Shown in pieces: positions 51,301 through 63,171 of a stretch of 64,000 nt of DNA. Under the pieces are notes generated by a model. It saw only the letters and a program-made list of their open reading frames with translations. It had not been told where the DNA came from and made no database searches. Source of the DNA: Malurus cyaneus samueli (taxonomy: Eukaryota > Chordata > Aves > Passeriformes > Maluridae); the NCBI GenBank assembly GCA_009741485.1, contig CM019236.1, forward strand, positions 54,281,885 to 54,345,884, written 5' to 3'. How positions within the stretch are numbered: position 1 is the first letter of the stretch; the number at the start of each line of letters is the position of its first letter. The translations under genes were made by a program, and so were the position numbers.

Positions 51301-52444
51301 TTTTCCCATTCTTCACTAATATGTACTTTTAAAAGTTTAGCCTCTTGGGCTTTTTAAAGTGGAAATATATCCCTGTTTTCAGACAGTATGAACTCTGTGG
51401 GTTCCTGTGCATTTTCGCTCTTATTCAGGCAATGTTAAATAAATGATTGATACATGATATATAGTCTAATGTAATAAGAAGTCTCATTACAGGGACTTCT
51501 GATGACTTGGCATAGAGAGGTTTGGTCCTTTATATGATAAGTTCCTTCAGAAGAGGGAGGGGGTATGTGGGCACACAGGTGCACAGAGAGGAGCAGACAT
51601 GACCCTAGGAAGGGTCAGTGCATCCCTGAGAGCGTGGCCAGTGTGCTCAGGGGTGATAATCGGAGGTGATCTGGACACTGCTCTGGCACGGTTGCTGTAT
51701 TGCCTCTGGGGCAGAGCGGGCTCAGCAGAGGTTCTTCTTTTGAGCTTGAACTCTGTGCCAGGACAAATAGTGCACCCTGACTTAGTGAAGTAAAGATAAT
51801 CCTTTTTCTTCAACATTGTGTCAAGCATATAGTGTGGATTACCAACTCTGTCATCTCCACTTTCATTTTACAGTGCTTTGGTGTAATAAACCTCCACCAG
51901 TTGCGTATTTCCTTAGATCAGTCCTGCCTCTTGTGTTGCTTACATTCTCCTCACCCATTTCTGTGATAATCTTAGAAGAGTAAGTGACCTGCCTTCCTGC
52001 CAGTTCTGTGGAATCTTACTTGTGGCTGAGCAATGTGCTGTCCATTAGGGAACGGAAATTTATTCCTTGAGACAGCTACTTTAACACAGCATGGAGATGA
52101 ATATTCTCTCCTATTGCATGGGATCCTTGCTAAGTCTAACAAACTTAACAAGATGCTACATATGTGACATACTTTAAGGGAGGAATTAACTTATTTGTGT
52201 TTGCTTTTGAAATACTGATTTTCTTACACTGGAAAGTAATTTGAGAGTCTTCTAAGAACTACTGAAATATGTATTGATTTCAGGGACTTTTATTATTTTC
52301 AGTATTCTATACCTTCTACCTTGCCCTCTTTTCCATCAATAGGTAACAATAGCCCTAGATCTGGTATATAAATTAATAAATTAATAAAGTGCGTGTAGAG
52401 ATAGGCAAGACTACAAATATCTAGGATAATGGATACTTAGGTCA

Positions 52445-52612
52445 GAAAAAACCCCCAAAACAAAAATAAACCAAAACAAAAAAAAAACAAAAAAAAAACC
52501 CCAACCAAACAAAATTACTAAAAAACCCACAAACAAAGAAACAAAAAAAGCAAAAACAACAAAAAAAAATAGAGAAAAAACCAAAAAACAACAAATAAAC
52601 CCAGACTCAAAA
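52445..52612. repeat. CAAAA-rich low-complexity tract
   Basis: About 165 bp built almost only from A with C spacers (ACAAAAATAAACC, AACAAAAAAAAA, CCACAAACAAAG). No unit is strictly periodic. Confidence 0.9.
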
Positions 52613-53186
52613 AACTCCCTACAAATATAGCAATTACTTTTTAAAAGAATGGTAAAGGTGAACTAGCTGGGGAAGAATAAATGGCACAGATAGTTCTCCC
52701 GTGATAACTCCGTGGAGCGTCAGACAGCTCTGCTTGCTTTGTACATTTAGGAGACTGGACAAACACCGGTATGTAGGCTGGAGGGTACAACTGTACTACT
52801 GCAGATAGATGGGCTGCATGCCATAATAGAATTTACCAGAGAAAAATGCTCATGATTTTCACCAGGACCCTTACAGAGCCACAGATGACAATCTGTTGTA
52901 GTTGAAGGAATGCATCAAGGCTGCCAGAGAAAGACCTTTACAATCTCTCCTCTCTAGGGTGTGAATGGCAAATGGGAACATAGCTTGGAGTTGCCTATTG
53001 TGAGAAACCCCATTTCCATGACAGATATTTCCTCCTGGATGCACTGGCGTGTTTTCCCTGGACCTCAGCAGCCCCTGGCTGCCTCCATGCCTACGCAGGA
53101 GGCACAATAAAGTGGCCTTGGGGTCTTTGCAACCGGCCTAGTTTGCATAGGTCATAAAAATACCACATGGCATTTTAATCCTGATC

Positions 53187-53330
53187 AGAGAATCACAGAA
53201 TCTGGCTGCGGAGGACATCTGCAATGTTCAAGTCCAAGTAATGAACCAACACTACCCTGTCAACTCGACCATGGCACTGAGGGCCACATCGAGTCTCTCC
53301 TTAACCACTCCACCATGACCCTTCTAGGTA
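53187..53330 (-). mobile_element. CR1 LINE 3'-end fragment, about 145 bp
   Basis: AGAATCACAGAATC is followed by a weak GGTTGGAAAAGACC-like stretch, then AAGTCCAAGTAATGAACCAACACTACC, TGTCAACTCGACCATGGCACTGAG and GCCACATCGAGTCTCTCCTTAA. This is the reversed 3' end of an avian CR1 subfamily different from the one at 37.7 kb. Heavily 5'-truncated. Confidence 0.75.
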
Positions 53331-54565
53331 CTCAGAGCCTGATTCTGACACTGTCTGGAAGTGCTGTTTATCTTTCATACTTCAGACCAGTTCACCCCTG
53401 AGTACAAAATTCCAGTCGCCTAATCACAGTGAAAAACCATATGGAAGATAAATTTCAAATCCGTTACCAAGAATTTTCTAGGAAATCCCTTGTCCCTGGT
53501 ACCTCTGCTGACAACATTTAAAATACTCCCTGCTGCTAAAAGACCCCCGAGGAAATAAGCGGCTGGTTGTGTGTTAACTTCACCTCAGTGCAGCAGAGAG
53601 GGATGATTTTAGTACAAAATTAGAAATTGAACTGGTAAGACAAAGCAAAAAGATGGGCTGGAAACATTTTGGCACAATGCCATCATCGTATCTGTTACAG
53701 AGACGCTGCAGAGAATAAGGGAAGTGTAAAGGAAAAACTAGGCTGTCAGCTGCGAGTTGTGTCTTCACGCCTCTTGTAAATTGGGAACATTTTGTATTGT
53801 GCCTTTCTTTGTTAGATAAAATGTATTTTTTATTTCAGTGTGTGTTCTAATGAGAAAAGATGTCTGGTTCAGTAGTATTACCTTGTGTTTATCTGTTGTA
53901 GTTAATGAATTAAAGAGGTCATTATGCTGGATAGTCCATAAACATGACAATAAATTATGGAAAGAAGTGTTTGAGGGCAACCTGAAAACATTTGAATGAC
54001 ATCCCCCACATTTATTTTCTTGTTACTTACAATAACCTTATCATTCACAGATTTTACAGGGATAATTCAAATAAAATGAAATTAGAATTCTGCTTTAGGC
54101 AGACAAATTTGCATTTAATAAAAGTCATATGTGGAAAAGCAATTAAATTACAGCAGGTTTTTTTAAAGGATCGCACTTCCTATATAAATATATATTGCAA
54201 TTACTCTTACCTTCACTGCTGTATGGTTGAAGTTTCATGTCTAGTACCTCACTTTCTACAGAATCAAAAGCAAGGCAAATATCTGCTGAACAAAACTTGC
54301 AGTGCATATGTATGTGTATTTATGTGTTTGGATATGTGTAATTTCAAGTAAATAGAAGCATCATTATCATATTGTTAAAAACAAAGCAGATTATTCTTCT
54401 CAGTCACCTTCTGATTTAAACACTGTAACTGGTGCTTAGTTTATGCTGGCTGACTGCCAAGTGAAAGCAATTATGTGCAATAATAGCAAAATTAAGAGGT
54501 GAGTGTTGCTGTTTTACAGCAGGACATGGCAAAACCCATTTCCTTCTGTCAGCTGTATCTTGATT

Positions 54566-54612
54566 ACACACACACAGTCACACAGGCAAACTGCCTTACA
54601 CACACACACACA
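54566..54612. repeat. Interrupted (CA)n microsatellite
   Basis: Two ACACAC runs (54,566-54,578 and 54,598-54,612) are separated by a short CA-poor stretch. It lies about 245 bp upstream of a ZNF608 coding exon acceptor. Confidence 0.95.
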
Positions 54613-54856
54613 TGTGCACTCATTCTTGTTCTTTATCGTTTGCTGCCTTTCCTGTGGGTTTTAATTTGAGGTCACTGAAACCAAAAAAGAGGAAGAATCT
54701 AGGCCAGAGTGTTTGAAAGCAAATCAGAGTAAGCATCTCACTTTGTGAGGGAAGGACAGAAAAAAGAAAAAGAGGAAAATAAAAGAGCAAAACAAAAAAG
54801 CCTATCCCAGTTATTGTTCTGACCATGATAATATTCTATTTTTTGCTCACTGACAG

Positions 54857-54944
54857 GTGTCCTAGTGGTAAACGTTACATGGAGAAACAAGACTTACGTG
54901 GGAACGCTGTTGGACTGCACAAAGCATGACTGGGCCCCTCCTAG
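54857..54944 (+). CDS. ZNF608: ZNF608 coding exon ([13 protein letters not shown] segment)
   Basis: This 88-bp exon is too short to stand out as an open frame but is clear in context. An acceptor (TGACAG, AG at 54,855-54,856) precedes codons for [26 protein letters not shown], and a donor (CCTAG then GTAGAC) follows. It enters in phase 1, completing a Gly codon with its first two bases, and leaves in phase 2. The final AG joins the first G of the next exon to make Arg. The segment is one of the most conserved parts of the ZNF608/ZNF609 family and lies just before the region with the zinc finger. The donor is weaker than consensus at +4 to +6. Confidence 0.93.
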
Positions 54945-55451
54945 GTAGACAAACATTCTGTGTCTGTTTTCTCTCTGTTGTATTTGAACCCCTAATCTTG
55001 GGCAAAAGGCTGTACAGACATTAATAAAGCACAACTGGTTATAATTGAAAGCATACACCAGTGAAATGAGTGGTTCTCCATTTCAGAGTGAAATGTGGCA
55101 TGGAAGTTCTTTTTTATTTTACTTTTGTATTTTTGAGATGGAAGGGGAAATACATGAGATTCATTCAGAGCCGTTAATTTTGAAATGCATTTCTAAATGC
55201 ATTAAGTTAGCAAATGTTAACTTACATACATTCTAATGCATGTAAGTTAGCAAAATTTTTTGCACCATTGTTGTAATTACATGGATTTTTGTCCTTTTTT
55301 GATGACTTTGCCTTTGACACCATAACATTCTCATTTGTCAAAGGGGCATCTTTCTTATAACAATATGTGAAGGCTCTCTTATGGGACATGGTGGTGGTGT
55401 TGGTTTATTTTGGTTCAAGAGTCCTGTTGATGAAATCTGTTGTTTGTACAG
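54945..55451. other. Short ZNF608 intron
   Basis: 507 bp from GTAGAC to TTTGTACAG. The sequence around 55,165-55,255 repeats GCATTTCTAAATGCATTAAGTTAGCAA-like words (AGTTAGCAAA twice, near 55,204 and 55,245), a small imperfect duplication. The in-frame Met at 55,381, which would extend the following exon upstream, is intronic. Confidence 0.85.
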
Positions 55452-57854
55452 GTTTTGTGAATCGCCAACAAGTGACCTGGAAATACGCGGAGGACGGGGC
55501 AGGGGAAAGCGGGCAAGGTCCGCTGCAGCTGCAGCTGTACCTGGGAATGATGCGAGTTTTGCAGAGTCCAGAGGACTTCAGAATAAAAATCGAGGTGGTG
55601 CCAATGGGAAGGGGAGGAGGGGCAGCCTTAACGCAAGTGGGCGCAGAACACCCCCAAACTGCGCCGTGGATGAAGTCAAAGCCAGCCCCTCATCCACAAA
55701 CAAGAGGAAAACTAAGCCTCCTATGGAGCTGGATTTGAACTCCAGTTCGGAGGACAATAAGTCTGGAAAACGCATTCGTACTAACTCTAGAAGCACTCCC
55801 ACCACCCCACAGGGGAAACCCGAGACGACTTTTTTGGATCAAGGCTGCTCCTCCCCAGTGCTCATTGACTGTCCTCACCCCAACTGCAACAAGAAGTACA
55901 AGCACATTAACGGATTACGTTACCATCAGGCTCATGCACACTTAGACCCAGAAAACAAACTGGAGTTTGAGCCTGACAGTGAAGACAAAATTTCAGACTG
56001 TGAGGAAGCACTGAGTAATGTGGCACTTGAATGCAGTGAGCAAAGCACAAATTTGCCAGGCTTTGATCCGCTAAAAGCACCGACATCTCCTTCCTCCATT
56101 GCTACCCCAGGGACCCCCAAGGGAAAGAGGGAACTGACCAGCAATGGTCCTGGTGCAGTTATCAATTCCAAAACTGGCAAGAACTCTGGCAAAAAGAAGA
56201 GTCTGAACAGTGAATTGAACAGCCTTCCTGTAATTTCTAACATGGCAGCCACAATGGATAATTGCTCAGTAGCAGATGGCAATTTGCAAACCGAAATGCC
56301 GAAATTGGAGGCTGAAGGGTTAATCGACAAGAAGAGTTTGGGTGATAAAGGCAAGAAATCGAACAATTGCAAAGTGGATAAAAACCTTTCCAAACTGAAA
56401 ACAACTAGGCCCATTGCCCCAGCTCCAGCACCAACTCCCCCCCAGTTAATAGCTATACCTACTACAGCCTTTACAACCACCACTACAGGGACAATACCGG
56501 GACTGCCCTCTCTAACAACTACTATTGTTCAGGCTACACCAAAGAGCCCTCCACTGAAACCCATTCAACCAAAGCCCACAATTATGGGAGAGCCAAGCAC
56601 TGTAAACCCAGCTCTCACATCACTCAAAGACAAAAAGAAAAAGGAGAAGCGAAAGCTGAAGGACAAAGAAAGCAAAGAGACGGGCAGCCCCAAGATGGAT
56701 TCTAAGCTGGGGAAGCTGGAGGATTCAAAAGGGTCTGGAAAAGACTTATCTGGACATTTTTTAAAGGACCATCTCAACAAGAATGAAGTGCTAGCTAATG
56801 GACTGTCAGAGTCTCAAGAGAGCAGGATGGCGAGTATTAAGGCTGAAGCTGATAAAGTTTACACATTCACAGACAATGCGCCCAGCCCTTCCATAGGGAG
56901 TGCCTCCAGGATGGAATGCAGCACTTTGGTGAATGGACAATCTGCCATGGCCCCACTGCACGTGTTGACACAGAATGGCGCAGACAGCACGGCTGCTAAA
57001 ACCAACAGCCCTGCTTATTCAGATATTTCTGACGCAGCTGATGATGGTGGCTCTGACAGCAGGTCAGAGGGCATGAGGTCAAAGGCCAGTCTTCAACCAC
57101 AGCACAATCAGCTCAAGCAAAAGAGTCTCATTCTCCCTATTACCATGGCTACGATCCTTATTATTCCCCAAGCTACTTGCACTCTGGACAGGTCAGTGCC
57201 CCAGCAGCTGGGAACAGCAGTACCCCACAGGGGCTGAAGATTAAAAAAGAGACTGAGGAAGAGGCTGAAAAGAAAGAGAAGGCAGAATCGTCAGATGCCA
57301 AGAAAAGCGAAAGCACTTCCTCTAATTTGCAGCCACAACATCAGTCGGTAATAACTCAAAGACACCCTGCACTTGCTCAGTCACTTTATTATGGACAGTA
57401 TGCCTATGGGCTCTATATGGACCAAAAGTCCTTAATGGCCTCCAACCCTGCTTACAGGCAGCAGTATGAAAAATACTATGAGGACCAGAGACTAGCAGAA
57501 CAGAAAATGGCACAAAGTGGGAGGGACTGTGAAAGGAAGAATGACCCCCCCTTGAAGGAGATTGGGAAGGATGACAGCAAGCAGAAGAATATTCCATCTG
57601 CTACTATTTCAAAGGCCCCTTCAACTCCGGAGTCCAGCAAAAATAATGCCAAAATAGGGTCATCAGTTCCTAACAAAGGTGAGGAGACAAGCAAATCACA
57701 GATCCTTTCCAATCACCAGCAGCAGCTTCAGTCTGACACTTTCAAAGCCAAACAAATGGAAAACCACCAGCTTATAAAGGAGGCTGTGGAGATGAAATCT
57801 GTTATGGACTCCATGAAGCAAACAGGAGTAGATCCAACCACAAGATTTAAACAG
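55452..57854 (+). CDS. ZNF608: ZNF608 main exon with the zinc finger (contains one frame break)
   Basis: ZNF608 is a nuclear protein with a single C2H2 finger. Its paralogue ZNF609 works with cohesin-loading and Integrator factors, and the mouse ZNF608 orthologue has been linked to repression of RAG genes in thymocytes (from memory). This exon starts after TTTGTACAG with [10 protein letters not shown]. It carries basic patches ([21 protein letters not shown]), then the finger at 55,870-55,941 (C-P-H-P-N-C, twelve residues, H-x4-H), Ser/Pro/Thr-rich linkers, a Thr-rich run near 56,460-56,530, and a Lys-rich nuclear-localisation stretch at 56,622-56,675. SUMO-type motifs are I-K-A-E (about 56,838) and I-K-K-E (about 57,240). 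The frame is open from 55,452 to 57,090. Downstream the protein resumes in another frame with S-S-T-T-A-Q and runs to the donor ACAG/GTGAGA. Read straight, the first frame ends at a TGA at 57,235-57,237. About 49 nt seem to be missing at the switch. Confidence 0.97.
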
Positions 57855-59619
57855 GTGAGATCACAGGAAATGGAACAAGAGTGTCTTGGTTTAAGTCAAG
57901 TGAGATTTTTTCCCTGATTCTGCTATGTTCTTCTATCTCTGCAGCCAAACAAGTTCCACCACCCTTTTTTCATGCTGGATGGTATTGTAGTCTGTGAATA
58001 GACCAATAAACCTCCCAGTTGAGCTGTTTGAAAAGAACAAAAAAATAAATTAGAAAGTCTAGTAAGGTGGTAATGGAACCCAGGCTTAAGACCTGAATAG
58101 ACTATTTTAAATTATATGCATGAATAAAATAGAATTAGATTTCTCTTTTAGATGTAAATTCTAAGCATTTTACTTAGCTAAGAAATGAGAAATTTCAAGC
58201 AAAGTAAGCAGCTTTCATTGTGAGAGGACTTAAAGTAGATTTGAAACATGGTTTGAAGTGTTTCTTTTTTTTGTTAAATGACAGTTGGCATTTACTAAAG
58301 ATGGGTGAGCTGGTTCTTTGAAGAGTTGGCTTAAAGCACAGCTCTTTATCTTAACCCAAGGTGACCTTTCTGAAGCAGTTAAGTTCCCCTTCTCTCCTCA
58401 ACCAACCTCAAGCCCCTACAGACCTACACAATGGATGAAATCCTCTCTCCATTGAAGTCAGCGATAGTTTTGCCATTGACTTCAGTGGAACCAGAATTTT
58501 ATCCAGTGGCTTCATGCTGACCTTCGTGGCTGTCATATTGCCTTCATTTGAGGCAATGCGACTGTCTCCGTGCTCTGAACTGGAGCCTCAATGCTTGATG
58601 CTTTCATGTTCTGGTGTATGGTACATCCCAGACTTCACCCTTACAGGCTGTCTTTCAAGGTACAGTAGGGTCAGGGGAGTGGGAGTAGGGAGCTCTAAAG
58701 GAAGTGGGATGGTACAGCCCTAAGTAGGAGAAGATTTCTGTTGATTCAAGTGACTATTTGAACCAGGTTGTCCAAGTTGCATGCTTATATTTCTGTGGCA
58801 TGTGCCATAAATGTCTGTCATTTGGGGAAAATGTTTACAATTTGCTCTTGCATATCCTGTATTAGGGAAAGAAGTCTTCCTATTACTTCTCAATATGGAT
58901 TTGGTGTGGTGTTGTAAAGAACTCTCCATCCTAATTCTGTAGCATGTTTATAAACTGGTCTGTGTAATATATTATGTAAAAAAGTATTTACAGTGCCCCA
59001 TCCATGTCCTTTAAACCATGTGATCCCAATTCAATAAATACTTCCCATTTGTAACTTGACAAACTTAAAATAAGATTTTGAGCTGAAGGAGCCTGCTTTA
59101 ATGTCTGACTTCTACTGATTCATGGATGTTTGTAATATCAGAGGCAGCATCAGAATCTTTCCAGCAAGATCAGTTTTTCATGTGCATTGTTCCAGGTATT
59201 CTAAGTGCTCTGGCATATCATTAGCCAGCTCTAATTTTGTGGTTCACAGATACATTTTGCTCTCTAGTGGGAAAAATATCTCTGTGGGCTTTAATTAAAA
59301 TGTTTTATGAATAACATGGTTTCAGAACTTTATTACATTGCATATGTATTTCATGATTAAACTAGTTAAAGGCATGAAGAAGGATATAAGATGAAGCAAT
59401 TGAATTAAATTTTGATAATAGACTCTTGCTCCTTCATGGGAATATTGGTTTGACTTTGAGCTTGAGGCACTCTGTAGCAAGCAAACCTCTCCTCTATGTA
59501 ATAGGGATATGGTATTAAAACAGCTATTAAAAATACATTAACTGAATTATGGGAAGTATCAATAGCAAACTTATTTCTGTGTCTAAGTTTAGAACAATTT
59601 TTTTTCTCTTCTGTGTTAG
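57855..59619. other. ZNF608 intron
   Basis: 1.77 kb from GTGAGATC to CTGTGTTAG. No coding exon, repeat or RNA gene was recognised. Near 58,443-58,512 there is imperfect inverted similarity (CTCTCCATTGAAGTCAGCGATAG versus GCCATTGACTTCAGTGGAA), possibly an old palindromic repeat. Confidence 0.85.
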
Positions 59620-60037
59620 GATCCGGATTCACGAACATGGCATCATTATGTCTATCAGCCCAAATACCTTGATCAGCAAAAATCAGAGGAACTTGATCGT
59701 GAGAAAAAGTTAAAAGAAGACAGCCCTAGAAAAACACCTAACAAGGAAAGTTCCCTGCCTAACCTTCCTGTCTCATTAGCAAGCATTAAAGAGGAGCCTA
59801 AAGAGGTCAAGCGTTCTGATTCTCAATCAGTGGATGAGAGCAAGATAAAAAACGATGATCAAAAGACTCCTGTAAATTGGAAGGACTCTCGGGGTGCTAG
59901 AGTAGCAGTTTCCTCACCAATGAGTCAGCATCAGTCATACATCCAGTACCTGCATGCATATCCGTATCCGCAGATGTACGATCCCAACCATCCAGCCTAC
60001 CGCGCAGTCTCTCCTGTCCTAATGCACAGCTATCCTG
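59620..60037 (+). CDS. ZNF608: ZNF608 coding exon ([10 protein letters not shown] segment)
   Basis: This 418-bp exon begins in phase 0 after the acceptor CTGTGTTAG and ends in phase 1 at CCTG/GTATGT. It encodes [14 protein letters not shown], an acidic/basic mixed-charge linker, a SUMO-type motif in S-I-K-E-E-P (about 59,784-59,801), and a Tyr/Pro/His-rich segment ([14 protein letters not shown]). These aromatic low-complexity segments are typical of the C-terminal half of ZNF608/609 and suggest protein contacts rather than DNA binding. No frame disruption is seen. Confidence 0.95.
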
Positions 60038-60580
60038 GTATGTATTCTGAAATTTGCCTTGCATGCTAGTTAAGTTTTGATCCCTCAAGTTCAGCAAAGC
60101 CTGTATTTTATTATTTCTGTTAGCAGCTAGGGTAAATTAGAAGCTTCATGGGTGACATTGTGTTGCTTGTGCCTGTGCTAGGGAAAGTTCTGTTGGTCAA
60201 ACTGACTTAATACAAGATGTTCCTTTTATGAACTCTCAAGTTTCTCAACACTTGACAGTCTGCTGTTGCTGTTAGACTGACAGATAGTTTATTGCCTATA
60301 AAAATATTCTAAGCACTTACTGTCAGAACCATTATAGTTACTATTCCTTTTACTTAAAGAGGACCCATAAATGTCCGAAATGGCTCTCAACTCAACCCTC
60401 TTTATAACCTCCATTCATCAGGGTAAATTCGGTGATGAAATTGAAGAGCAAAGTTGCCATTTGGTAGTCATGTGATCTACTTTTGATGTTATTCTCAGTT
60501 CTGGCATTATCTTCTCCTACCTTGATGTAATCAAAATGCAAAAACAGTAACTTGATGTGGTGTTTGTTGTTTACCTGCAG
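60038..60580. other. ZNF608 intron
   Basis: 543 bp from GTATGTAT to TTTACCTGCAG. Nothing beyond ordinary intron sequence was seen. Confidence 0.9.
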
Positions 60581-60753
60581 GGGCCTATCTCTCTCCAGGA
60601 TTTCATTATCCAGTTTATGGGAAGATGTCAGGGAGAGAAGAGGCAGAGAAGGTCAATACCAGCCCGAGCATCAATGCAAAATCAACCACTGAGTCCAAAG
60701 CACTGGATCTGCTCCAGCAGCATGCCAACCAGTACCGCAGCAAGTCACCTGTT
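60581..60753 (+). CDS. ZNF608: ZNF608 coding exon ([10 protein letters not shown] segment)
   Basis: This 173-bp exon starts after TTACCTGCAG. Its first two bases complete a Gly codon, and it ends in phase 0 at GTT/GTAAGG. It encodes [17 protein letters not shown], a charged linker, and [12 protein letters not shown], a short amphipathic helix-like run conserved in the family. Frame and splice phases agree with both neighbours. Confidence 0.95.
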
Positions 60754-61683
60754 GTAAGGCTTCGTCTAATCTTTCTGAAGAGTGTTACGTATAGGAAGGG
60801 GTGGGGGAGGAATAGAATTGCAGGAAGCACACAATCTGGCATCAAGCTATGAATGCATGATTCTTCTTTAGAGTACTGCTTACAAGAAAAGCAGTTTATA
60901 GTTGGGATGCCTCCATGGCATAAACTGGAAGTGGCACATATAACACAGTTCTGTGCTGAGTTTTCCTATCTTGTATGGACTCATATAGAAATACAGATTC
61001 AGAGATACCTCCTGAGTGCACAGTTTTTTGCAATTAAAAAGGAAACTCCTCTTCGGAAACAGATAATGAAATGAGAAATTGGGCTACGGGATATGATAAT
61101 ACTCCCTCCTTGTATTTTGCCAAGAATCCACATTTTCCAAGTGGCGGATTACTAGCCCCTGTTTCTGAAGATTTACAAACAAGGTTTATAGAGTTGGAAC
61201 AATTGCTGTTATTTCACTTTCAGATAGGTTGATGCTGTTTTAATTGTGAGCAAGTCACTGACTCTCATTCTGTTTGTAAAAGGTTTTTCTCCTGTTTAGT
61301 CAAACTTGATTCTCAGAATGCATTAGAGGGTTGAGGGTTGATTAACATCCATTTTCAGCAGCTCAGCTAGGTTGTTCAGGCATTGGCAAGCCAGCCGAGC
61401 TTCAAGAAGCCCAAAACCAAAAGTCAGTGTGGTGTCTTCAAGATGTAGTGTGCTTCCCCTAAATCTTTGTGCCTTGGGAAATCTTCCATTAGCCAGAAAG
61501 ACTACCTTTAGATTACCATCAAGTGCAAAAAAACCCAGTAGAGTTACTTCTTCAGAAAAAATTAGCTTCATCATTTGTGTTCAAAAGGTTTTTGACCTTC
61601 AAAAGGTAGTAGTATGTGGTTTCGTTGTGATTTCATCTCTTTTAAAATTCTCACATCAGTTTTCCCTCACTTTCTGTTACTAG
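60754..61683. other. ZNF608 intron
   Basis: 930 bp from GTAAGGCT to GTTACTAG. The acceptor has a good pyrimidine tract (TTTTCCCTCACTTTCTGTTACTAG, given here only as a description of 61,660-61,683). No other feature was recognised. Confidence 0.9.
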
Positions 61684-61837
61684 CCTGTGGAAAAATCACC
61701 AGCTGAGCGTGAACGGGAAGCAGAAAGGGAACGAGACCGCCATTCTCCTTTTAGCCAGCGGCATCTCCACACACACCACCATACACATGTTGGAATGGGC
61801 TACCCCCTCATACCTGGACAGTATGACCCATTTCAAG
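61684..61837 (+). CDS. ZNF608: ZNF608 coding exon (R-E-R-E and His-rich segment)
   Basis: This 154-bp exon begins in phase 0 with P-V-E-K-S-P-A-E and ends in phase 1 (TTTCAAG/GTGAGC). It encodes an alternating Arg/Glu run ([11 protein letters not shown]), then H-L-H-T-H-H-H-T-H and [12 protein letters not shown]. The mixed-charge and histidine runs resemble those in nuclear-speckle and transcription-associated proteins, which is consistent with a chromatin or RNA-processing role but does not prove it. Confidence 0.95.
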
Positions 61838-63085
61838 GTGAGCAGAAAATTTGCAATCGATAGGATTAGCTTGCCTCATGGAATTGTTGCCTTGACATTG
61901 GAAATCATGCCTAAATGAAGCATTTTGAATAGACATCCCGGTGCTGCATCAGAAGTGCTTTACATTTAGGAAGAAAGCTTGAAAATTCATTGCATGCTCT
62001 AACAATAAATTAATGCCTTCATGCCAGTAGAAATACCAAGTTTTGTTTCCAAAACAGGGTGTCAGAGCATTATTGAAGATGTACCAGTTAGGCTGTCATC
62101 CACGTGAATGTTTTGATTCCTCCCGCGAAATGACATTAACCGGCTGAAAGGCAGTAAAAAATCCAAACCAAACAACCTCCTTTTTGTATAATTAGGGTTG
62201 TGTAAGCAATGGAGGAAGTGTAGCAAAGACAAAAGCTTTTTATACTGAACATATTTTATGTACAAGGCATCACAGTCACAAGGGTTTGGGCTTGTTATAA
62301 TTTGACTATTTGAAAGAGGACTCTTTGTATTTTGGCAAATGCCGTGCACAAAGTTGCAGTCAGGGAAAAAGCAGCACAGTGAGATACAATTTATTCTCCC
62401 TAGGTTTTATACAGTCTTTGAATGTTTTTTCTCTCACCATGGACTCTAGCTGAATTAAAAGGAGGTTTCCTCCCATGCACCAAAGTACACCCTACCACAA
62501 CTGGTGGCTAAATGACATTTCTTCTTCATGTTCACTTGGTGCCTCAGCACTTATTTTTCCTGTGTAAAAGTCTTGACATTTTGTCGGTGTGATTCAGTGA
62601 TTCCATTTGCCTTTTGGGATGCATTATGCTTGTTTAGTAGCAAAACCGTAAAAATGGTAAGTTATTATGAAAGTATTGTATCCTGAGCAGCTGGCATGTC
62701 GTTTCTGTAATTCACTGTGACTTTTGATTCTTGTTGTTTCCTGGTACCTATTATTTCTACTGAGCTTCCTATTCATGAACTCATACAAACCACTTAGCAT
62801 CATGCAGTGCAGTATTTGGAAAGGAATGCAGTAAGTAGAAATGCTGTAATTTCTTGTAGAATATCTATCAAAGACAATTCAGTTCATTTCAGAAAGGTAT
62901 ATTGATCATACTGGGCAGACTGTCTTAACAATGTTGCCTGCAATATTTGCCATTTAGGTAGTGTTAACCCCCCCACACATTCTCTGGCTGTTTGCCTTAG
63001 AGATCCTTCCTACCATTTCTCTGAGCACAAAAATCCATTAAAACCAGACATACATCAACATTCCTTTGTTTCTTCTTTCCCTCAG
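61838..63085. other. ZNF608 intron
   Basis: 1.25 kb from GTGAGCAG to CTTTCCCTCAG. No additional exon or repeat was recognised. A run of C residues occurs near 62,969-62,974. Confidence 0.9.
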
Positions 63086-63171
63086 GATTGACCTCTGCTG
63101 CCCTTGTTGCCACTCAGCAGGTGGCTGCTCAGGCATCTGCATCTGGTATGTTTCCTGCACAAAGAAGGTAA
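63086..63171 (+). CDS. ZNF608: ZNF608 last coding exon in the window (C-terminus or near it)
   Basis: After the acceptor CCCTCAG the frame completes a Gly codon and reads [27 protein letters not shown], then TAA at 63,169-63,171. The mammalian protein ends with very similar residues plus one Glu. The bases around the end, AAGAAG/GTAAAT, also make a donor at 63,168. If it is used, the exon stops at 63,167 and a short final exon outside the window would supply the last one or two residues. Both readings give nearly the same protein. Confidence 0.9.

Larger units (their letters stand above)
32221..54856. other. ZNF608 large intron, right part (repeats, no gene seen)
   Basis: Intronic AT-rich DNA apart from three CR1 fragments and several homopolymer or low-complexity tracts listed separately. 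Other T runs lie at 33,339-33,357 and 36,842-36,862. Open frames here are short, cross repeats or lack any domain. The exon at 54,857 closes the intron. Confidence 0.65.

Noticed and set aside
51540..51800. GC-richer block as an exon or repeat
   Set aside because: Frames on both strands are short, there are no convincing splice sites, and no repeat family is recognised.
55381..55451. Met at 55,381 as the start of the large open frame
   Set aside because: These codons lie in the short intron before the acceptor at 55,451. The preceding exon 54,857-54,944 joins in the correct phase.
57177..57917. A second independent gene starting at 57,177
   Set aside because: It is simply the downstream part of the ZNF608 main exon after the frame break, and it reads past the splice donor at 57,855.
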